This document shows, one piece after another, positions 7,531 to 16,834 of a stretch of DNA of 64,000 bases. Positions within the stretch are counted from its first letter, which is position 1; every line of letters begins with the position of its first letter. Location: NCBI RefSeq assembly GCF_900129095.1, contig NZ_FQVA01000007.1, forward strand, positions 82,338 through 146,337. Direction: 5' to 3'. Origin of the DNA: Microbulbifer donghaiensis (GTDB lineage: Bacteria; Pseudomonadota; Gammaproteobacteria; Pseudomonadales; Cellvibrionaceae). Made by a program: the position numbers and the translations under genes. The notes under the pieces were generated by a model, which was given only the letters and a program-made list of their open reading frames with translations, was not told where the DNA came from and searched no databases.

Positions 7531-8300
7531 ACAGCATAACAATGTGGACTTCCTTCACGACGATACTGCGCCGCGAAGTGCGCCGCTTCACCCGCATCTG
7601 GCCGCAGACGCTGGTGCCGCCGGTGATTACCATGTCGCTGTACTTTGTCATTTTCGGTTCGCTGATCGGCAGCCGCATCGGCGAGATGGGCGGCTTCTCC
7701 TATATGGAGTTTGTGGTGCCCGGCCTGATCATGATGGCGGTGATCACCAACTCCTATTCCAATGTGGCCTCCTCTTTTTACAGCGCCAAGTTTCAGCGCA
7801 ACGTCGAGGAGCTATTGGTATCGCCGACGCCCAACTGGGTGATCATGGCCGGCTACGTGCTGGGCGGCGTTGCGCGCGGATTGATAGTGGGCCTGGTGGT
7901 GACCCTGATCGCACTGTTCTTCACCGATCTGAGCGTGCAACACCTGTGGCTGACGGTCTCCATCGTGTTTCTGGCCGCGGTGCTTTTCTCGCTGGCCGGG
8001 TTTATCAATGCGATCTTCGCCAACAGTTTTGACGACATCTCCATTATTCCGACCTTTGTGCTGACGCCGCTGACCTATCTCGGCGGAGTCTTTTATTCCA
8101 TCGAACTGCTGTCGCCTTTCTGGCAGGGACTGTCGAAACTGAACCCGGTTCTATATATGGTGAATGCCTTCCGCTACGGCGTGCTGGGAGTTTCGGATAT
8201 CAACGTGGCCTGGGCCTTTGTTGGGGTACTGGTGTTTGTCGCGCTAATGTTTGCCTGGGGGCTGCACCTGATGACCCACGGCAAGCGCCTGCGACACTGA
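7527..8300 (+). CDS. ABC-2 type permease (YadH-like)
   Basis: A 257-residue inner-membrane permease, the partner of the preceding ATPase. Its GTG start overlaps the ATPase stop (GTGA). About six membrane helices are visible, along with the ABC-2 landmarks RVPPVITMSLYFVIFGSLIG-like segment near residues 25-45 and TPLTYLGGVFYSIELL near residues 175-190. The length matches YadH (256 residues). The pair likely exports a lipid-like or small substrate, but this is inference from the family only. Confidence 0.9.
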   Translation: MNSITMWTSFTTILRREVRRFTRIWPQTLVPPVITMSLYFVIFGSLIGSRIGEMGGFSYMEFVVPGLIMMAVITNSYSNVASSFYSAKFQRNVEELLVSPTPNWVIMAGYVLGGVARGLIVGLVVTLIALFFTDLSVQHLWLTVSIVFLAAVLFSLAGFINAIFANSFDDISIIPTFVLTPLTYLGGVFYSIELLSPFWQGLSKLNPVLYMVNAFRYGVLGVSDINVAWAFVGVLVFVALMFAWGLHLMTHGKRLRH

Positions 8301-8308
8301 GAGCGATC

Positions 8309-9139
8309 ATGACGAGAGAAGACTGGCAGAACCTGCCGCTGGGGCAGGAAACGCAATACGAATCCGCGTACAACCCCGCGCTGTTGCACCCGATTCAGCG
8401 CTCGATTTCGCGCGCGCACCTCGGGCTGGACGGCGAGGCGCTGCCGTTCTTCGGTGAAGATGAGTGGTGGGGCTTCGAACTTTCCTGGCTGAACCCGAAA
8501 GGCAAGCCGCAGGTGGCGGTGGCCCGTTTCGCCTTTCCGGCTACGAGCCCGCATATGGTGGAATCCAAGTCATTCAAGCTGTACCTGAATTCCTTCAACC
8601 AAACGGTGTTTCCGTCTTGGGATGCGGTAAGCGACGCCCTGGAAAAAGACCTGACCGCGGCCTCCGGCGCAGATATGTCCGTCACGCTGTTCGAGGTGGA
8701 GGACCCCGCGCTGGCCGTTGCTAAGCCCGAAGGCTATTGCCTGGATTTGCTGGACATCGATATCAAACATTACCAGCCGGATGCCGCATTGCTGGCATTG
8801 GACAGCGATGACAGACCTGTCAGCGAAATCCTGTACAGCCACCTGCTGCGCAGCAACTGCCCGGTAACCGGTCAGCCAGACTGGGCCACGGTGTCCGTGG
8901 AATACAAGGGGCCGGCGATCGAGCGCGAGTCGCTACTCGCCTATATTATTTCTTTTCGCGAGCACCAGGACTTCCACGAGCACTGTGTGGAGCGCATGTT
9001 TTGCGATCTGCAGCGGTTGGCGGAATTCGAGGAGCTGACCGTCTGCGCCCGTTACACGCGTCGCGGTGGCCTCGATATCAACCCGTTGCGCAGCACGCTG
9101 CAGAATAAAAAACTGCCGCCACGATTCGCGCGTCAATAA
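8309..9139 (+). CDS. queF: NADPH-dependent 7-cyano-7-deazaguanine reductase
   Basis: Reduces preQ0 to preQ1 in queuosine biosynthesis. This is the long, tandem T-fold form of 276 residues. The signature ESKSFKLYLNSFNQT is at 85-99, and the catalytic cysteine lies in SNCPVTGQPDW (C184, with D191 following). The motif SFREHQDFHEHCVERMF is also present. It begins eight bases after the permease stop, so it may share that transcript, though a functional link is not obvious. Confidence 0.96.
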   Translation: MTREDWQNLPLGQETQYESAYNPALLHPIQRSISRAHLGLDGEALPFFGEDEWWGFELSWLNPKGKPQVAVARFAFPATSPHMVESKSFKLYLNSFNQTVFPSWDAVSDALEKDLTAASGADMSVTLFEVEDPALAVAKPEGYCLDLLDIDIKHYQPDAALLALDSDDRPVSEILYSHLLRSNCPVTGQPDWATVSVEYKGPAIERESLLAYIISFREHQDFHEHCVERMFCDLQRLAEFEELTVCARYTRRGGLDINPLRSTLQNKKLPPRFARQ

Positions 9140-9315
9140 GTGTCTTTGTCTCATCGGTGAGGCGCTCTGAAAAGCGGGCGCCTGCACCCTTTCCGCAAGT
9201 TTCCCCTCTCTTGACCCCGATACGAGTCCGAATTCCTACATTTCGTCCCTGGACTGCGACGATGGTCTTTAATGATGAAGTCCCAATTGGGTTCTGATTT
9301 AACCGGGAGGTGCAC

Positions 9316-9837
9316 ATGAGAGATGCGGGTTTCGGCGGCAAATCGATGACGACGCTCGGTATCCTGACGATAGTCCTGGGTGCATTGGCGCTAATGGCGC
9401 CGGGCATTGCCGGCCTTTCCATCGCGATGGTGATCGGCGTACTGGTGCTGATTGCCGGTGTCCTCCGCCTGATCTGGGCGTTTCGCGCCGGGAGTATCGG
9501 CAAAGGTATAGTGGGAATTGTGCTTGGACTCCTGACGATCGTCGCAGCACTGATATTGCTGAGCCGCCCATTACTACTCAGCAGCACGCTTACCCTCCTA
9601 CTGGCGATCTACTTCATTGTTGACGGCGCCGCAGAGATGCTCGCGGGATGGCGTGCCAAACCGGAGACAGGAAAAACCTGGCTGATATTGGGTGGCCTCG
9701 TGTCGATCCTGCTGGGCGTGATCTTGTGGACGCAGTTTCCCTTCTCTGGAAACTGGGCGCTGGGAATCCTGTTTGGGGTCAAGCTGATTTTTATCGGCAT
9801 CATCATTGTCTCGGGAGCCAGGCCAGCGGGCGCTTAG
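9316..9837 (+). CDS. HdeD-family membrane protein (DUF308)
   Basis: A 173-residue protein with about six membrane helices arranged as hairpins, such as TLGILTIVLGALALMAPGIA and GIVGIVLGLLTIVAALILLS. This is the pattern of HdeD/DUF308 proteins, which in E. coli are linked to acid resistance at high cell density. ATG 9316 has GGGAGG five bases upstream. A possible functional partner, an HdeA-like chaperone, is encoded at 40936, far away. Start of a co-oriented group running to 13270. Confidence 0.82.
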   Translation: MRDAGFGGKSMTTLGILTIVLGALALMAPGIAGLSIAMVIGVLVLIAGVLRLIWAFRAGSIGKGIVGIVLGLLTIVAALILLSRPLLLSSTLTLLLAIYFIVDGAAEMLAGWRAKPETGKTWLILGGLVSILLGVILWTQFPFSGNWALGILFGVKLIFIGIIIVSGARPAGA

Positions 9838-9892
9838 TCCGTGACCTGATTTGCCCCGTCTCACTGCTGGTGCCTCGGGAGATCTGAGCCGG

Positions 9893-11380
9893 ATGCTGCC
9901 AATACTCCCCGCCGCAATATGGGTCGGGCGGATTTTCCGCTTTATTGTTTATAGCGCCCTCGGCGCCCTCCTGACCCTGCTGGTCGTGTTCGCGCTCTAT
10001 ATTGAACGCCTGCCGGATCTTCAAATTTGGCACACGGCGGTGCTGGACGAGGAATACACCCAGGAATCGCCCGTCTCTACCTTCCCTGAATACCTGGCGC
10101 TGGAAGAGCGGCTGTTCGCACAGCTCGATGATCTCATCTACAAAAAGACCGGCGCCGCCGGGCCGAACAGCATCAATCGCTATCTGCGAGGCAGCCTGGC
10201 GGACCCGACGCGCTGGACACCGAACTGGAATCGAAGTTATCTGCTGGAGGCGCAGGATCCGCGCTCCCTGGTGTTGTTGTTGCACGGCCTGACCGATGCG
10301 CCCTACAGCTTGCGACACATGGGGCAACGCTTGCACGAATCGGGTGCCACGGTGCTGGGCTTGCGCGTGCCGGGTCACGGCACGGCGCCGTCCGGGCTGG
10401 TCACCGTGCGCTGGCAGGATATGGCTGCCGCGGTGCGCCTGGCCATGCAACACCTGGCGGATACGGGGAATGGCCGGCCTATTCATATCGTCGGCTACTC
10501 CAACGGCGCGGCCTTGGCCGTGCACTATGCGCTGGCGGCCATCGATGACCCGGAACTGCCACCGGTGCAGAGCTTGGTACTCATTTCCCCCGAAATAGGT
10601 ATTTCGCCAGTCGCGGCGCTGGCGGCCTGGCAGGAGCGCCTGGGCCGCCTGTTGGGTATCGACAAGCTGATGTGGAACAGCATCCACACCCTCGAATATG
10701 AACCGTTTAAATACGGTTCCTTTGCGATCAATGCGGCTGCGTTGTCCCACAGTCTCACGCGGGAGATTCAGCGCCGCACCAGGGAGCTGGCTAATAAAAG
10801 GCGCTTGGGAGAAATGCCGCCGGTCCTGTCTTTTTCTTCGGTGGTCGACGCCACCGTCGAGGCGCCGGCGGTGGTGCGGGATCTGTTCAATCTGCTGCCG
10901 GCGGGAGGCCACGAGCTGGTGCTGTTTGATATCAATCGCCAGGCCAAGATCGAGCAGTTTTTGACGTGGAATCCCGATCGTATGATCGCGGCATTCCAGG
11001 GCGCAAAGCACAGATTCTTTGCGCTGACGGTGGTGACCAACACCGACGGCAATTCTTCCAGTGTCGTGGCTGCCCACTGGCCGCCGCAGCAGCGCACCGC
11101 CAGCAGAACGGCGCTGGGACTTTCGTGGCCAACTGGCATTTATTCCCTGTCCCACGTCGCGCTGCCTTTCGCCCCGGACGATACCGTATACGGTGGCTTT
11201 CCCTCCGGGCCCGGTCCCGGAATACGGCTCGGCAATCTCGCCTTGCGCGGCGAACGCGGTGCCCTCGCCATCAGCGCTTCGGCGCAGTTGCGCCTGCGCT
11301 GGAATCCCTTCTACCCGTGGCTGGAACAGCGCGCTATCGAGTTTATGGGGTTGAATACGCAATCTCGACCGTTGAACTAG
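9893..11380 (+). CDS. membrane-anchored alpha/beta hydrolase
   Basis: A 495-residue hydrolase with an N-terminal membrane helix (about 15-36) that should leave the catalytic domain in the periplasm. The oxyanion HG sits in LVLLLHGLTDAPYSL (about 126-140). A second landmark is RVPGHGTAPSG, and the nucleophile elbow is GYSNG with S203. The long C-terminal half is less conserved. The substrate is unknown; lipid or ester hydrolysis fits the fold. It lies between an HdeD-like gene and a DcaP-type porin in the same orientation, suggesting a shared envelope role. Confidence 0.75.
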   Translation: MLPILPAAIWVGRIFRFIVYSALGALLTLLVVFALYIERLPDLQIWHTAVLDEEYTQESPVSTFPEYLALEERLFAQLDDLIYKKTGAAGPNSINRYLRGSLADPTRWTPNWNRSYLLEAQDPRSLVLLLHGLTDAPYSLRHMGQRLHESGATVLGLRVPGHGTAPSGLVTVRWQDMAAAVRLAMQHLADTGNGRPIHIVGYSNGAALAVHYALAAIDDPELPPVQSLVLISPEIGISPVAALAAWQERLGRLLGIDKLMWNSIHTLEYEPFKYGSFAINAAALSHSLTREIQRRTRELANKRRLGEMPPVLSFSSVVDATVEAPAVVRDLFNLLPAGGHELVLFDINRQAKIEQFLTWNPDRMIAAFQGAKHRFFALTVVTNTDGNSSSVVAAHWPPQQRTASRTALGLSWPTGIYSLSHVALPFAPDDTVYGGFPSGPGPGIRLGNLALRGERGALAISASAQLRLRWNPFYPWLEQRAIEFMGLNTQSRPLN

Positions 11381-11447
11381 GCTTACTGGCTGATTCTTTC
11401 ACTTCACCCAACTTTCCGCGGCCGGGAAAAGGAGCAGGCTCAACGGC

Positions 11448-12692
11448 ATGGTTTCGAACGCGCGACAGTTTGCTGCCATCGCCGTGCTCGCGTTTGCGTT
11501 ACTGGCCGCAGCATTGCCCATATTCGCCAGTGAATCGAAGCGGGTGCCGCCTTACGAGGGGCTGGAGGAAACTATCGCCGGTGCGAAGGCCGACTGGCCC
11601 GGCTCCATACCACTGCCGGGAAGTGCTACCCGCATCAGGATCAGCGGTTTCGCCGAGCTGAATGTCATTCACGACACCGATGCGATTCTGACACCGGGCG
11701 ATTTCGTCACGAGCGACATTGTCACGGCGGATGCGACGGCCGCCGAGGGCGCCGATGGCGAGACCAATTTCAGTGTGCAGGCCTCCCGCCTGGTGGTGGA
11801 AACGCGCACACTGCTGCACGGGCGGTTGCTGACGACTTATGTTTCCGTGGACTTTTTTGACGATTCCCGCGGCACTACGCCGGAATTGCGCCTGCGCAAG
11901 GCCTACGGCGAGCTGAGCAATATACTGTTCGGCGGTGATCTGCTGTTCGGCCAGGACTGGACAACCTATACCAATCTCCACGCGACGCCGAATACGCTGG
12001 ACTTCGAAGGGCCGAACACGGTATTCGGTGTGCGCCATCCGATGGTGCGCTGGACGAAATACCTGTGTCCGGATCTGGCACTGAAAATCGCCGCCGAGGC
12101 CCCCGACAAGCGCGCTTTCGAAGGTGCCGATCCGGTATCGCGCTGGCCGGATGCCACGGTCGTTCTCAGCTCGCAGACCGACGACTTCAATTTGCAGGGC
12201 AGCGTGCTGGCGCGGGACCTGCGCGGCAGCGGCGAGCCCGATTCGACGGTTTCCGAATTCGGCTGGGCCGCCAGTTTTGCCGGCCGCGTGCATATGCCCG
12301 GAAACCTGAAACAGGATTTCGCAACTTTTTCCCTGACCGTCGGTGATGGTTTCGGCGGCGTTCTCAATGATGGTCCGCCCGACGCCAGCTACGACGTGGA
12401 AAATAATGCGCTGGAGGCAATAGAGACACAGGCCTGGTTCGTCGGCTACCAGCACTGGTGGAGCCCCAGGCTCTACAGCGTCATTTCCTATGGTGAAATC
12501 CGGCAGGACAATCTGGAGATCCAGTTGTCGGATGCCTTCAAGGAGACGCAGTACAGCAGCGCAAACCTGACCTGGACGCCGTTTCCGCAGTGGCTGCTCG
12601 GTATCGAATTCCTGTACGGCACACGGGAGGACAAGGATGGCGATAGCGGGTCAGATTTCCGTACCCTGATCACCAGTCGCTTTTCCTTTTAA
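11448..12692 (+). CDS. DcaP-like trimeric outer-membrane porin
   Basis: A 414-residue outer-membrane protein. It has a signal peptide (about 1-27, ending ALPIFAS), a short N-terminal segment and then a beta-barrel that ends in the aromatic TSRFSF. Motifs such as IRISGFAELNVIHDTDA, GETNFSVQASRLVVETRT and LLFGQDWTTYTNL are typical of the DcaP/TMF porin group. Members of that group take up dicarboxylates and related small acids. Its neighbours are a membrane-anchored hydrolase upstream and a lipoprotein downstream. The substrate here is unproven. Confidence 0.82.
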   Translation: MVSNARQFAAIAVLAFALLAAALPIFASESKRVPPYEGLEETIAGAKADWPGSIPLPGSATRIRISGFAELNVIHDTDAILTPGDFVTSDIVTADATAAEGADGETNFSVQASRLVVETRTLLHGRLLTTYVSVDFFDDSRGTTPELRLRKAYGELSNILFGGDLLFGQDWTTYTNLHATPNTLDFEGPNTVFGVRHPMVRWTKYLCPDLALKIAAEAPDKRAFEGADPVSRWPDATVVLSSQTDDFNLQGSVLARDLRGSGEPDSTVSEFGWAASFAGRVHMPGNLKQDFATFSLTVGDGFGGVLNDGPPDASYDVENNALEAIETQAWFVGYQHWWSPRLYSVISYGEIRQDNLEIQLSDAFKETQYSSANLTWTPFPQWLLGIEFLYGTREDKDGDSGSDFRTLITSRFSF

Positions 12693-12706
12693 AGATGGAG
12701 CGCGAT

Positions 12707-13270
12707 GTGAACAGTCAATTCCGGCAATTGGTGGCCTGGCTGATTGTCAGCAGCTGCCTGTTGTTGACCGCCTGCACGAGCGCCAGCACTGTCATCACCC
12801 ATAGCTGGCGCGATCCCGTGCGGCCCACCGTGGCCATCGGCAGAACCCTGGTGCTCGCGATACCTTTCAGCCCCCTGTCGGAAGTCGGCGTCCGCGCCGA
12901 AAACGCCTGGGTTACTCATCTCCGCCAGCGCGGTATCGATGCCCAGGCGTGGAGTCAGCTGGCGCCCGATCTGCCGGTGCCAGAAAAGCGCGACGTGGTC
13001 GCGACGGTCCGGGGAATGGGATTCGATACCTTATTGGTGGCGCGGGTGGTCGATCTTAAAAAAGTGGAGCGGGACACCGCCGCCTCCCAGGTCGCCGTGG
13101 TCGAGACTCTACTCTACGACGGTAATTCTGAGCAGATTGTGTGGTGGGCCGAATCGGATACCTATCTGATCAGCCACACCGGCGAGGAGATCCGCTATCC
13201 GCGGGACAGCGTGCTGCGGGAATATGTCGAGGTCGTCAGCCGCGAGATTTCCGCGGCCGGGCTGCTCTGA
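12707..13270 (+). CDS. putative lipoprotein
   Basis: A 187-residue predicted lipoprotein. A hydrophobic leader is followed by the lipobox LLTAC, so the mature protein would start at that cysteine. The rest looks like a small alpha/beta domain (TLVLAIPFSPLSEVGVRAEN, MGFDTLLVARVVDLKK) of the kind seen in uncharacterised outer-membrane-anchored lipoproteins. I chose GTG 12707, with GGAG six bases upstream, over the in-frame ATG 12695, which has no ribosome site. It ends the hydrolase-porin-lipoprotein run. Confidence 0.65.
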   Translation: MNSQFRQLVAWLIVSSCLLLTACTSASTVITHSWRDPVRPTVAIGRTLVLAIPFSPLSEVGVRAENAWVTHLRQRGIDAQAWSQLAPDLPVPEKRDVVATVRGMGFDTLLVARVVDLKKVERDTAASQVAVVETLLYDGNSEQIVWWAESDTYLISHTGEEIRYPRDSVLREYVEVVSREISAAGLL

Positions 13271-13299
13271 ATTTTTGGACTCGGGCTGGTATAGCCCGG

Positions 13300-14694
13300 C
13301 TAGATAATGACTTTGCTTTTCAGTGTTGCCGCCGCCTTTTCCAGCGACTGCAACACCTTGTCTTTGTCATAGTTGCGGATCTTGTCGAGATCCAGGTGCA
13401 TCGAAAAGCCTGGGGCGTGGTCCTCGAGGTAACCCTGTTGACCGCCGAGGTTTTTGCGCAGGTCGGTGACCTGGTAAACCTTGACCGGCGTGCTGAAGCC
13501 TTTGACGGTTACGTGGCCTTTGTCGCGGCACATGACGGTGTGCTTGATCAGGGCCCAGGTCTCGTGGCTGATCAGGATCTCGCCCGGCTGTGCGGCGCCC
13601 TCCAGGCGTGCGGCCAGGTTCACATGGGTGCCCATGACCGTATAGGACTGATAGTTGGCAGTGCCGAAAATACCGACGGTGCAGTAGCCGGTATTGATAC
13701 CCATGCGCACCTGCAGTGGCCGGGAAATGCCCTTGTTGTACCACTCCTGCTTCATCTCCCGCGCCCGCTTGCGCATCGCCAGTGCCATAGCCACGCAGCG
13801 CAACGCATCGGACTTCGGGCCTTTGCTGTCATCATCGCCGAATACCACCATCACCGCGTCACCGATGAACTTGTCGATGGTGCCGCCGTATTGCCCGGCG
13901 ATGCGCGCCATTTCTGACAGGTAGCTGTTGAGCAGTTGTGTCAACGTCTCGGCTTCCAGCTCCTCGGTCAGCTGGCTGAAATCCTTGATATCGGAGAAAA
14001 ACACCGTAAGCAGCTTGCGCTCGGTGACCAGCTCGCCTTCGCGCCCGTTGGTCACCGCCCGCCACAACCGCTGGGGAAGGTATTTGGACAGTTTGTAGGT
14101 GCGCATCTTGCCTGTGTGCTGTTCGTTCATAAGCACACGGTTGGCGTCCTTCAGCTGGCTGAGTTGTTTGTGCGTATAAAAGGCGTGCGCGCAGAAATAG
14201 GTGAATACGCCGATAAGGCTCGCGGCGCTGATATGCAGGTCCGCGTTCACCACCAGGGCGGGCTCGTGAATCAGGTAGCCGGAGCCTACACCGAGCAGCA
14301 GGCCGGTATTGTGTTCAAACCAGCGGCGACCGCCGCCTTCGGTCAGTGCATTGAATTGCACCATGGTGACGAACAGCAATGACGGCAGCAAGCTGAAATT
14401 CGCCAGCGCGATGGCCACACCAATCAATATGGCGTCGGTGAAGGACAGCCAGCGGCGCACATTGCCGGCATTCTTGGCGTTGGCGCCGCGACTGATCTGG
14501 AAGGCGACAACGGTATAGACGAGCAGGAGGGCGGCGACGCCGAGAGTCAGCACCTTGTCCAGCTGCCAGGGCGAAGACCAATGGATGGTGTTCACCAGGG
14601 TGCCGGCCGCGGCAAAGCAAATCAGAGTGCGAAAATAGAGCGGGTAACGGGGATCGATATTCCGCCCAGTGTTCTCCCCAAGCTGGTCCTGCAT
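13300..14694 (-). CDS. membrane class III adenylyl cyclase
   Basis: A 464-residue enzyme predicted to make cAMP. Its N-terminal half has about five to six membrane helices (20-175), then a linker and a class III catalytic domain (about 225-410). Both metal aspartates are present (VFFSDIKDFS D235 and FIGDAVMVVFG D279). The adenine-selecting lysine (TIDKFIGD, K275) and the transition-state Asn/Arg in HVNLAARLE are also visible. These residues argue for adenylyl rather than guanylyl specificity. It is convergent with the lipoprotein gene, and its own promoter should lie in 14695-14931. Confidence 0.88.
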   Translation of the reverse strand: MQDQLGENTGRNIDPRYPLYFRTLICFAAAGTLVNTIHWSSPWQLDKVLTLGVAALLLVYTVVAFQISRGANAKNAGNVRRWLSFTDAILIGVAIALANFSLLPSLLFVTMVQFNALTEGGGRRWFEHNTGLLLGVGSGYLIHEPALVVNADLHISAASLIGVFTYFCAHAFYTHKQLSQLKDANRVLMNEQHTGKMRTYKLSKYLPQRLWRAVTNGREGELVTERKLLTVFFSDIKDFSQLTEELEAETLTQLLNSYLSEMARIAGQYGGTIDKFIGDAVMVVFGDDDSKGPKSDALRCVAMALAMRKRAREMKQEWYNKGISRPLQVRMGINTGYCTVGIFGTANYQSYTVMGTHVNLAARLEGAAQPGEILISHETWALIKHTVMCRDKGHVTVKGFSTPVKVYQVTDLRKNLGGQQGYLEDHAPGFSMHLDLDKIRNYDKDKVLQSLEKAAATLKSKVII

Positions 14695-14931
14695 TTGTGG
14701 TTATCTTTGTCTGGTTGAGCAGAAAATAAGCAATGTGCGAGGCGGCAATCCAGCGGGTTCTGGCCCGGTCTTATTTACTATCGCGATGCCGCCGCAGATG
14801 GGACGGAAGTGTACTCCTACAGAGAGAATAATGCGAAATATCTGTGAAACGGCGCAAATTCTGTGACGTACGTGGGCCCATTTGCGCGGTTGCGCTAGAA
14901 TCCCCCGATCGATTTTTGACTGGAGACAGCG

Positions 14932-15498
14932 ATGGATGCCCTGACGGCCCTGCACAACCGAGTTTCAACCGGTGTTCTGACCGAACCGGCCCCCAGTGAA
15001 CAGCAGCGGCAGAACATCTTTCGCGCGGCCCTGCGCGCAGCCGACCACGGCTGCCTGCGCCCCTGGCGCTTCCTGTTGGTCGAGGGAGAGGCGCGCAACC
15101 GCCTCGGTGAAATCCTGCTGCGTGCGGCGGAGCAGGCCGAAGACGGCCCCCTGAGCGACGCCCAGCGGGAGCGCACCCTCGCCATGCCCCTGCGCGCCCC
15201 ACTGATCATCGTCGCGATCACCCGCCTGCAGGACCACCCGAAGGTGCCGCGTCTGGAGCAGCATATGTCCACCGCCGGCGCCGTCCAGGCCATGTTGACC
15301 GCAGCTTATGCCGAGGGGGTAGGGGCCTACTGGCGCACCGGCGCCCTGGCATACAGCCCCGTGGTGGCCGAAGGGCTGGGCCTGGCCAAAAACGAGCGTA
15401 TCGACGGCTTCATCTATTGCGGTACCCCCCAGAAACCCCCACGCCAGGCCCCGGATCTCGCCGTGGCGGACTATTTCGCCCAATGGAGTGGTCAATAA
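14932..15498 (+). CDS. nitroreductase family protein (YdjA-like)
   Basis: A 188-residue FMN-dependent oxidoreductase of the short nitroreductase type. Features are the N-terminal ALHNRVST motif, the AADHGCLRPWRFLLVEGE segment that contacts FMN in this family, and the C-terminal GFIYCGTPQKPPRQ. The length fits YdjA (about 183 residues). GGAGACAGCG precedes the ATG. The natural substrate is unknown. It lies directly upstream of tRNA-Ser and has its own orientation-matched promoter region. Confidence 0.85.
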   Translation: MDALTALHNRVSTGVLTEPAPSEQQRQNIFRAALRAADHGCLRPWRFLLVEGEARNRLGEILLRAAEQAEDGPLSDAQRERTLAMPLRAPLIIVAITRLQDHPKVPRLEQHMSTAGAVQAMLTAAYAEGVGAYWRTGALAYSPVVAEGLGLAKNERIDGFIYCGTPQKPPRQAPDLAVADYFAQWSGQ

Positions 15499-15501
15499 GG
15501 G

Positions 15502-15530
15502 TTGCACTGGAGCCTCCGTTTCTGTAAAGT
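15502..15530 (+). promoter_or_regulatory. promoter of tRNA-Ser
   Basis: TTGCAC at 15502-15507 and TAAAGT at 15525-15530 with a 17-base spacer, followed by a GCGCGC discriminator. It lies 49 bases upstream of tRNA-Ser, in the pattern of stable-RNA promoters. Confidence 0.7.
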
Positions 15531-15578
15531 GCGCGCTCGCTGAACGGGGCTATGTCCCTGATTTAGCTGACAATTTGC

Positions 15579-15666
15579 GGTGAGGTGTCCGAGTGGTCGA
15601 AGGAGCACGCCTGGAAAGTGTGTATGTCGAAAGGCATCGAGGGTTCGAATCCCTCCCTCACCGCCA
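15579..15666 (+). tRNA. tRNA-Ser(GGA)
   Basis: An 88-base tRNA with a long variable arm and encoded CCA. The anticodon loop CTGGAAA gives GGA at 15613-15615. It is followed at once by a terminator and then by the hairpin-rich tandem repeat. tRNA-Ser genes are frequent integration sites, but no integrase is seen here. Confidence 0.97.
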
Positions 15667-15709
15667 CTAAACGAAAAAGCCCGGCTACAAGCCGGGCTTT
15701 TTCGTTTAG
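15667..15709. terminator. strong bidirectional terminator after tRNA-Ser
   Basis: 20-bp perfect arms (15667-15686 and 15690-15709) with a three-base loop. The stem has a G+C-rich centre and A/T-rich ends (AAAAAGCCCGGCT / AGCCGGGCTTTTT). The distal part recurs in later copies at 15949-15973 and 16239-16263. Confidence 0.9.
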
Positions 15710-16360
15710 CGACGGCGAGGGTCGGTGAGAACCCTCGCGGTTCGACCAACTCGCGAAGGCGAGTTGGGACCGAGGCGCGCCAGCGCCGAGCCCGCAGGGG
15801 CAAAACACGCCCTAGCGTGTTTTGAGTCAATCCCTCCGGAGCTTGAGTCCGATCTGCGTTCCGAAGAACCCCCGTTCGAGCCGGAGACCAGCGAGCGTAG
15901 CGAAGCTAATCCCTTGGTGGGGCTCGTGCGAGCGACGACGAGATCCTGAAAGCCCGGCTATATGCCGGGCTTTTTCGTTTAGTGGCGATGCGGGCGGGTG
16001 AGAACCCTCGCGGGTTCGACCAACTCGCGAAGGCGAGTTGGGACCGAGGCGCAATAGCGCCGAGCCCGCAGGGTCAAAACACGCCCTAGCGTGTTTTGAG
16101 TCAATCCCTCCGGAGCTTGAGTCCGATCTGCGTTCCAAAGAACCCCCGTTTGAGCCGGAGGCGCGTAGCGCCGGAGACCAGCGAGCGTAGCGAAGCTAAT
16201 CCCTTCGTGTGGCTTGTACTAACGATGACGAGATCCTGAAAGCCCGGCTATATGCCGGGCTTTTTCGTTTAGCGACGACGAGGGTCGATGAGCCTCCCCC
16301 CGTTCGAGCCGGAGGCGTGCAGCCCTGGAGACAAGTGAGCGAAGCTATTCCCTCCTTAAT
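15691..16360. repeat. tandem repeat of about 273-290 bp, 2.4 copies, hairpin-rich
   Basis: Units begin with the terminator half GCCGGGCTTTTTCGTTTAG at 15691, 15964 and 16254, giving periods of 273 and 290; the third copy is internally deleted and fades near 16360. Units contain several hairpins such as ACTCGCGAAGGCGAGT and AAACACGCCCTAGCGTGTTT. Copies 1 and 2 differ mainly by a 16-base insertion at 16161-16176 that is itself a hairpin (GGCGCGTAGCGCC). T-arm-like fragments suggest derivation from tRNA 3' sequence, which is inference. Confidence 0.85.
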
Positions 16361-16834
16361 TACTGGCGGCAATGATGCTGTAAATCACTGAGCTTCCCGG
16401 TTATTGGCCAGCAACTGAGTCGACCGGGCCTTGTGCGCGCTTTACTTCCTAGCCCTTCACCCTGCGGCACATCTTACGCCTCTTCATCTGCTGATTTCTT
16501 TGGTTGCGCACTATTCCACTCTCTAGTTCGACGCCAGCTGATTATCGTTCTGAGTCGGTACCGTCATTTTTGACTGCTGGTGGCGGTCGGGTTTCTGAAT
16601 TTACGCAAAGAAAACCACAAAGCAGCACCCGTCACCGGAACAGCTGCGTCTCGAAACGCCAAACGGCATGGTAACCGTCGTCGAAATTCAAAAAAAGGCG
16701 TTGGAATTTTTTCGAAAATTGGTGACGGACAAACTCACTAATGATCCACTTTTTAGAATTTATATGCTCGATAAATGAGCGTTACTGGTCTTTAGTTCTA
16801 CTGTTTATCTAGATAAGTAGATCGAGGTTTGAAA
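16361..16834. other. gene-free stretch upstream of the protease-PLA2 gene
   Basis: About 470 bases with no convincing ORF and lower G+C than the flanks. It presumably holds the promoter of the next gene. The only clear element is a perfect 12-base palindrome, TTATCTAGATAA at 16805-16816, just before the ribosome site, which could be an operator. Confidence 0.5.

Noticed and set aside
9803..11362. 519-codon minus-strand frame
   Set aside because: Antisense to the alpha/beta hydrolase gene, whose GYSNG and HG motifs show which strand is coding.
15691..16360. CRISPR array
   Set aside because: The repeat units are about 280 bases long and the internal hairpins are not spaced by unique spacers of constant length. 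No cas gene is present.
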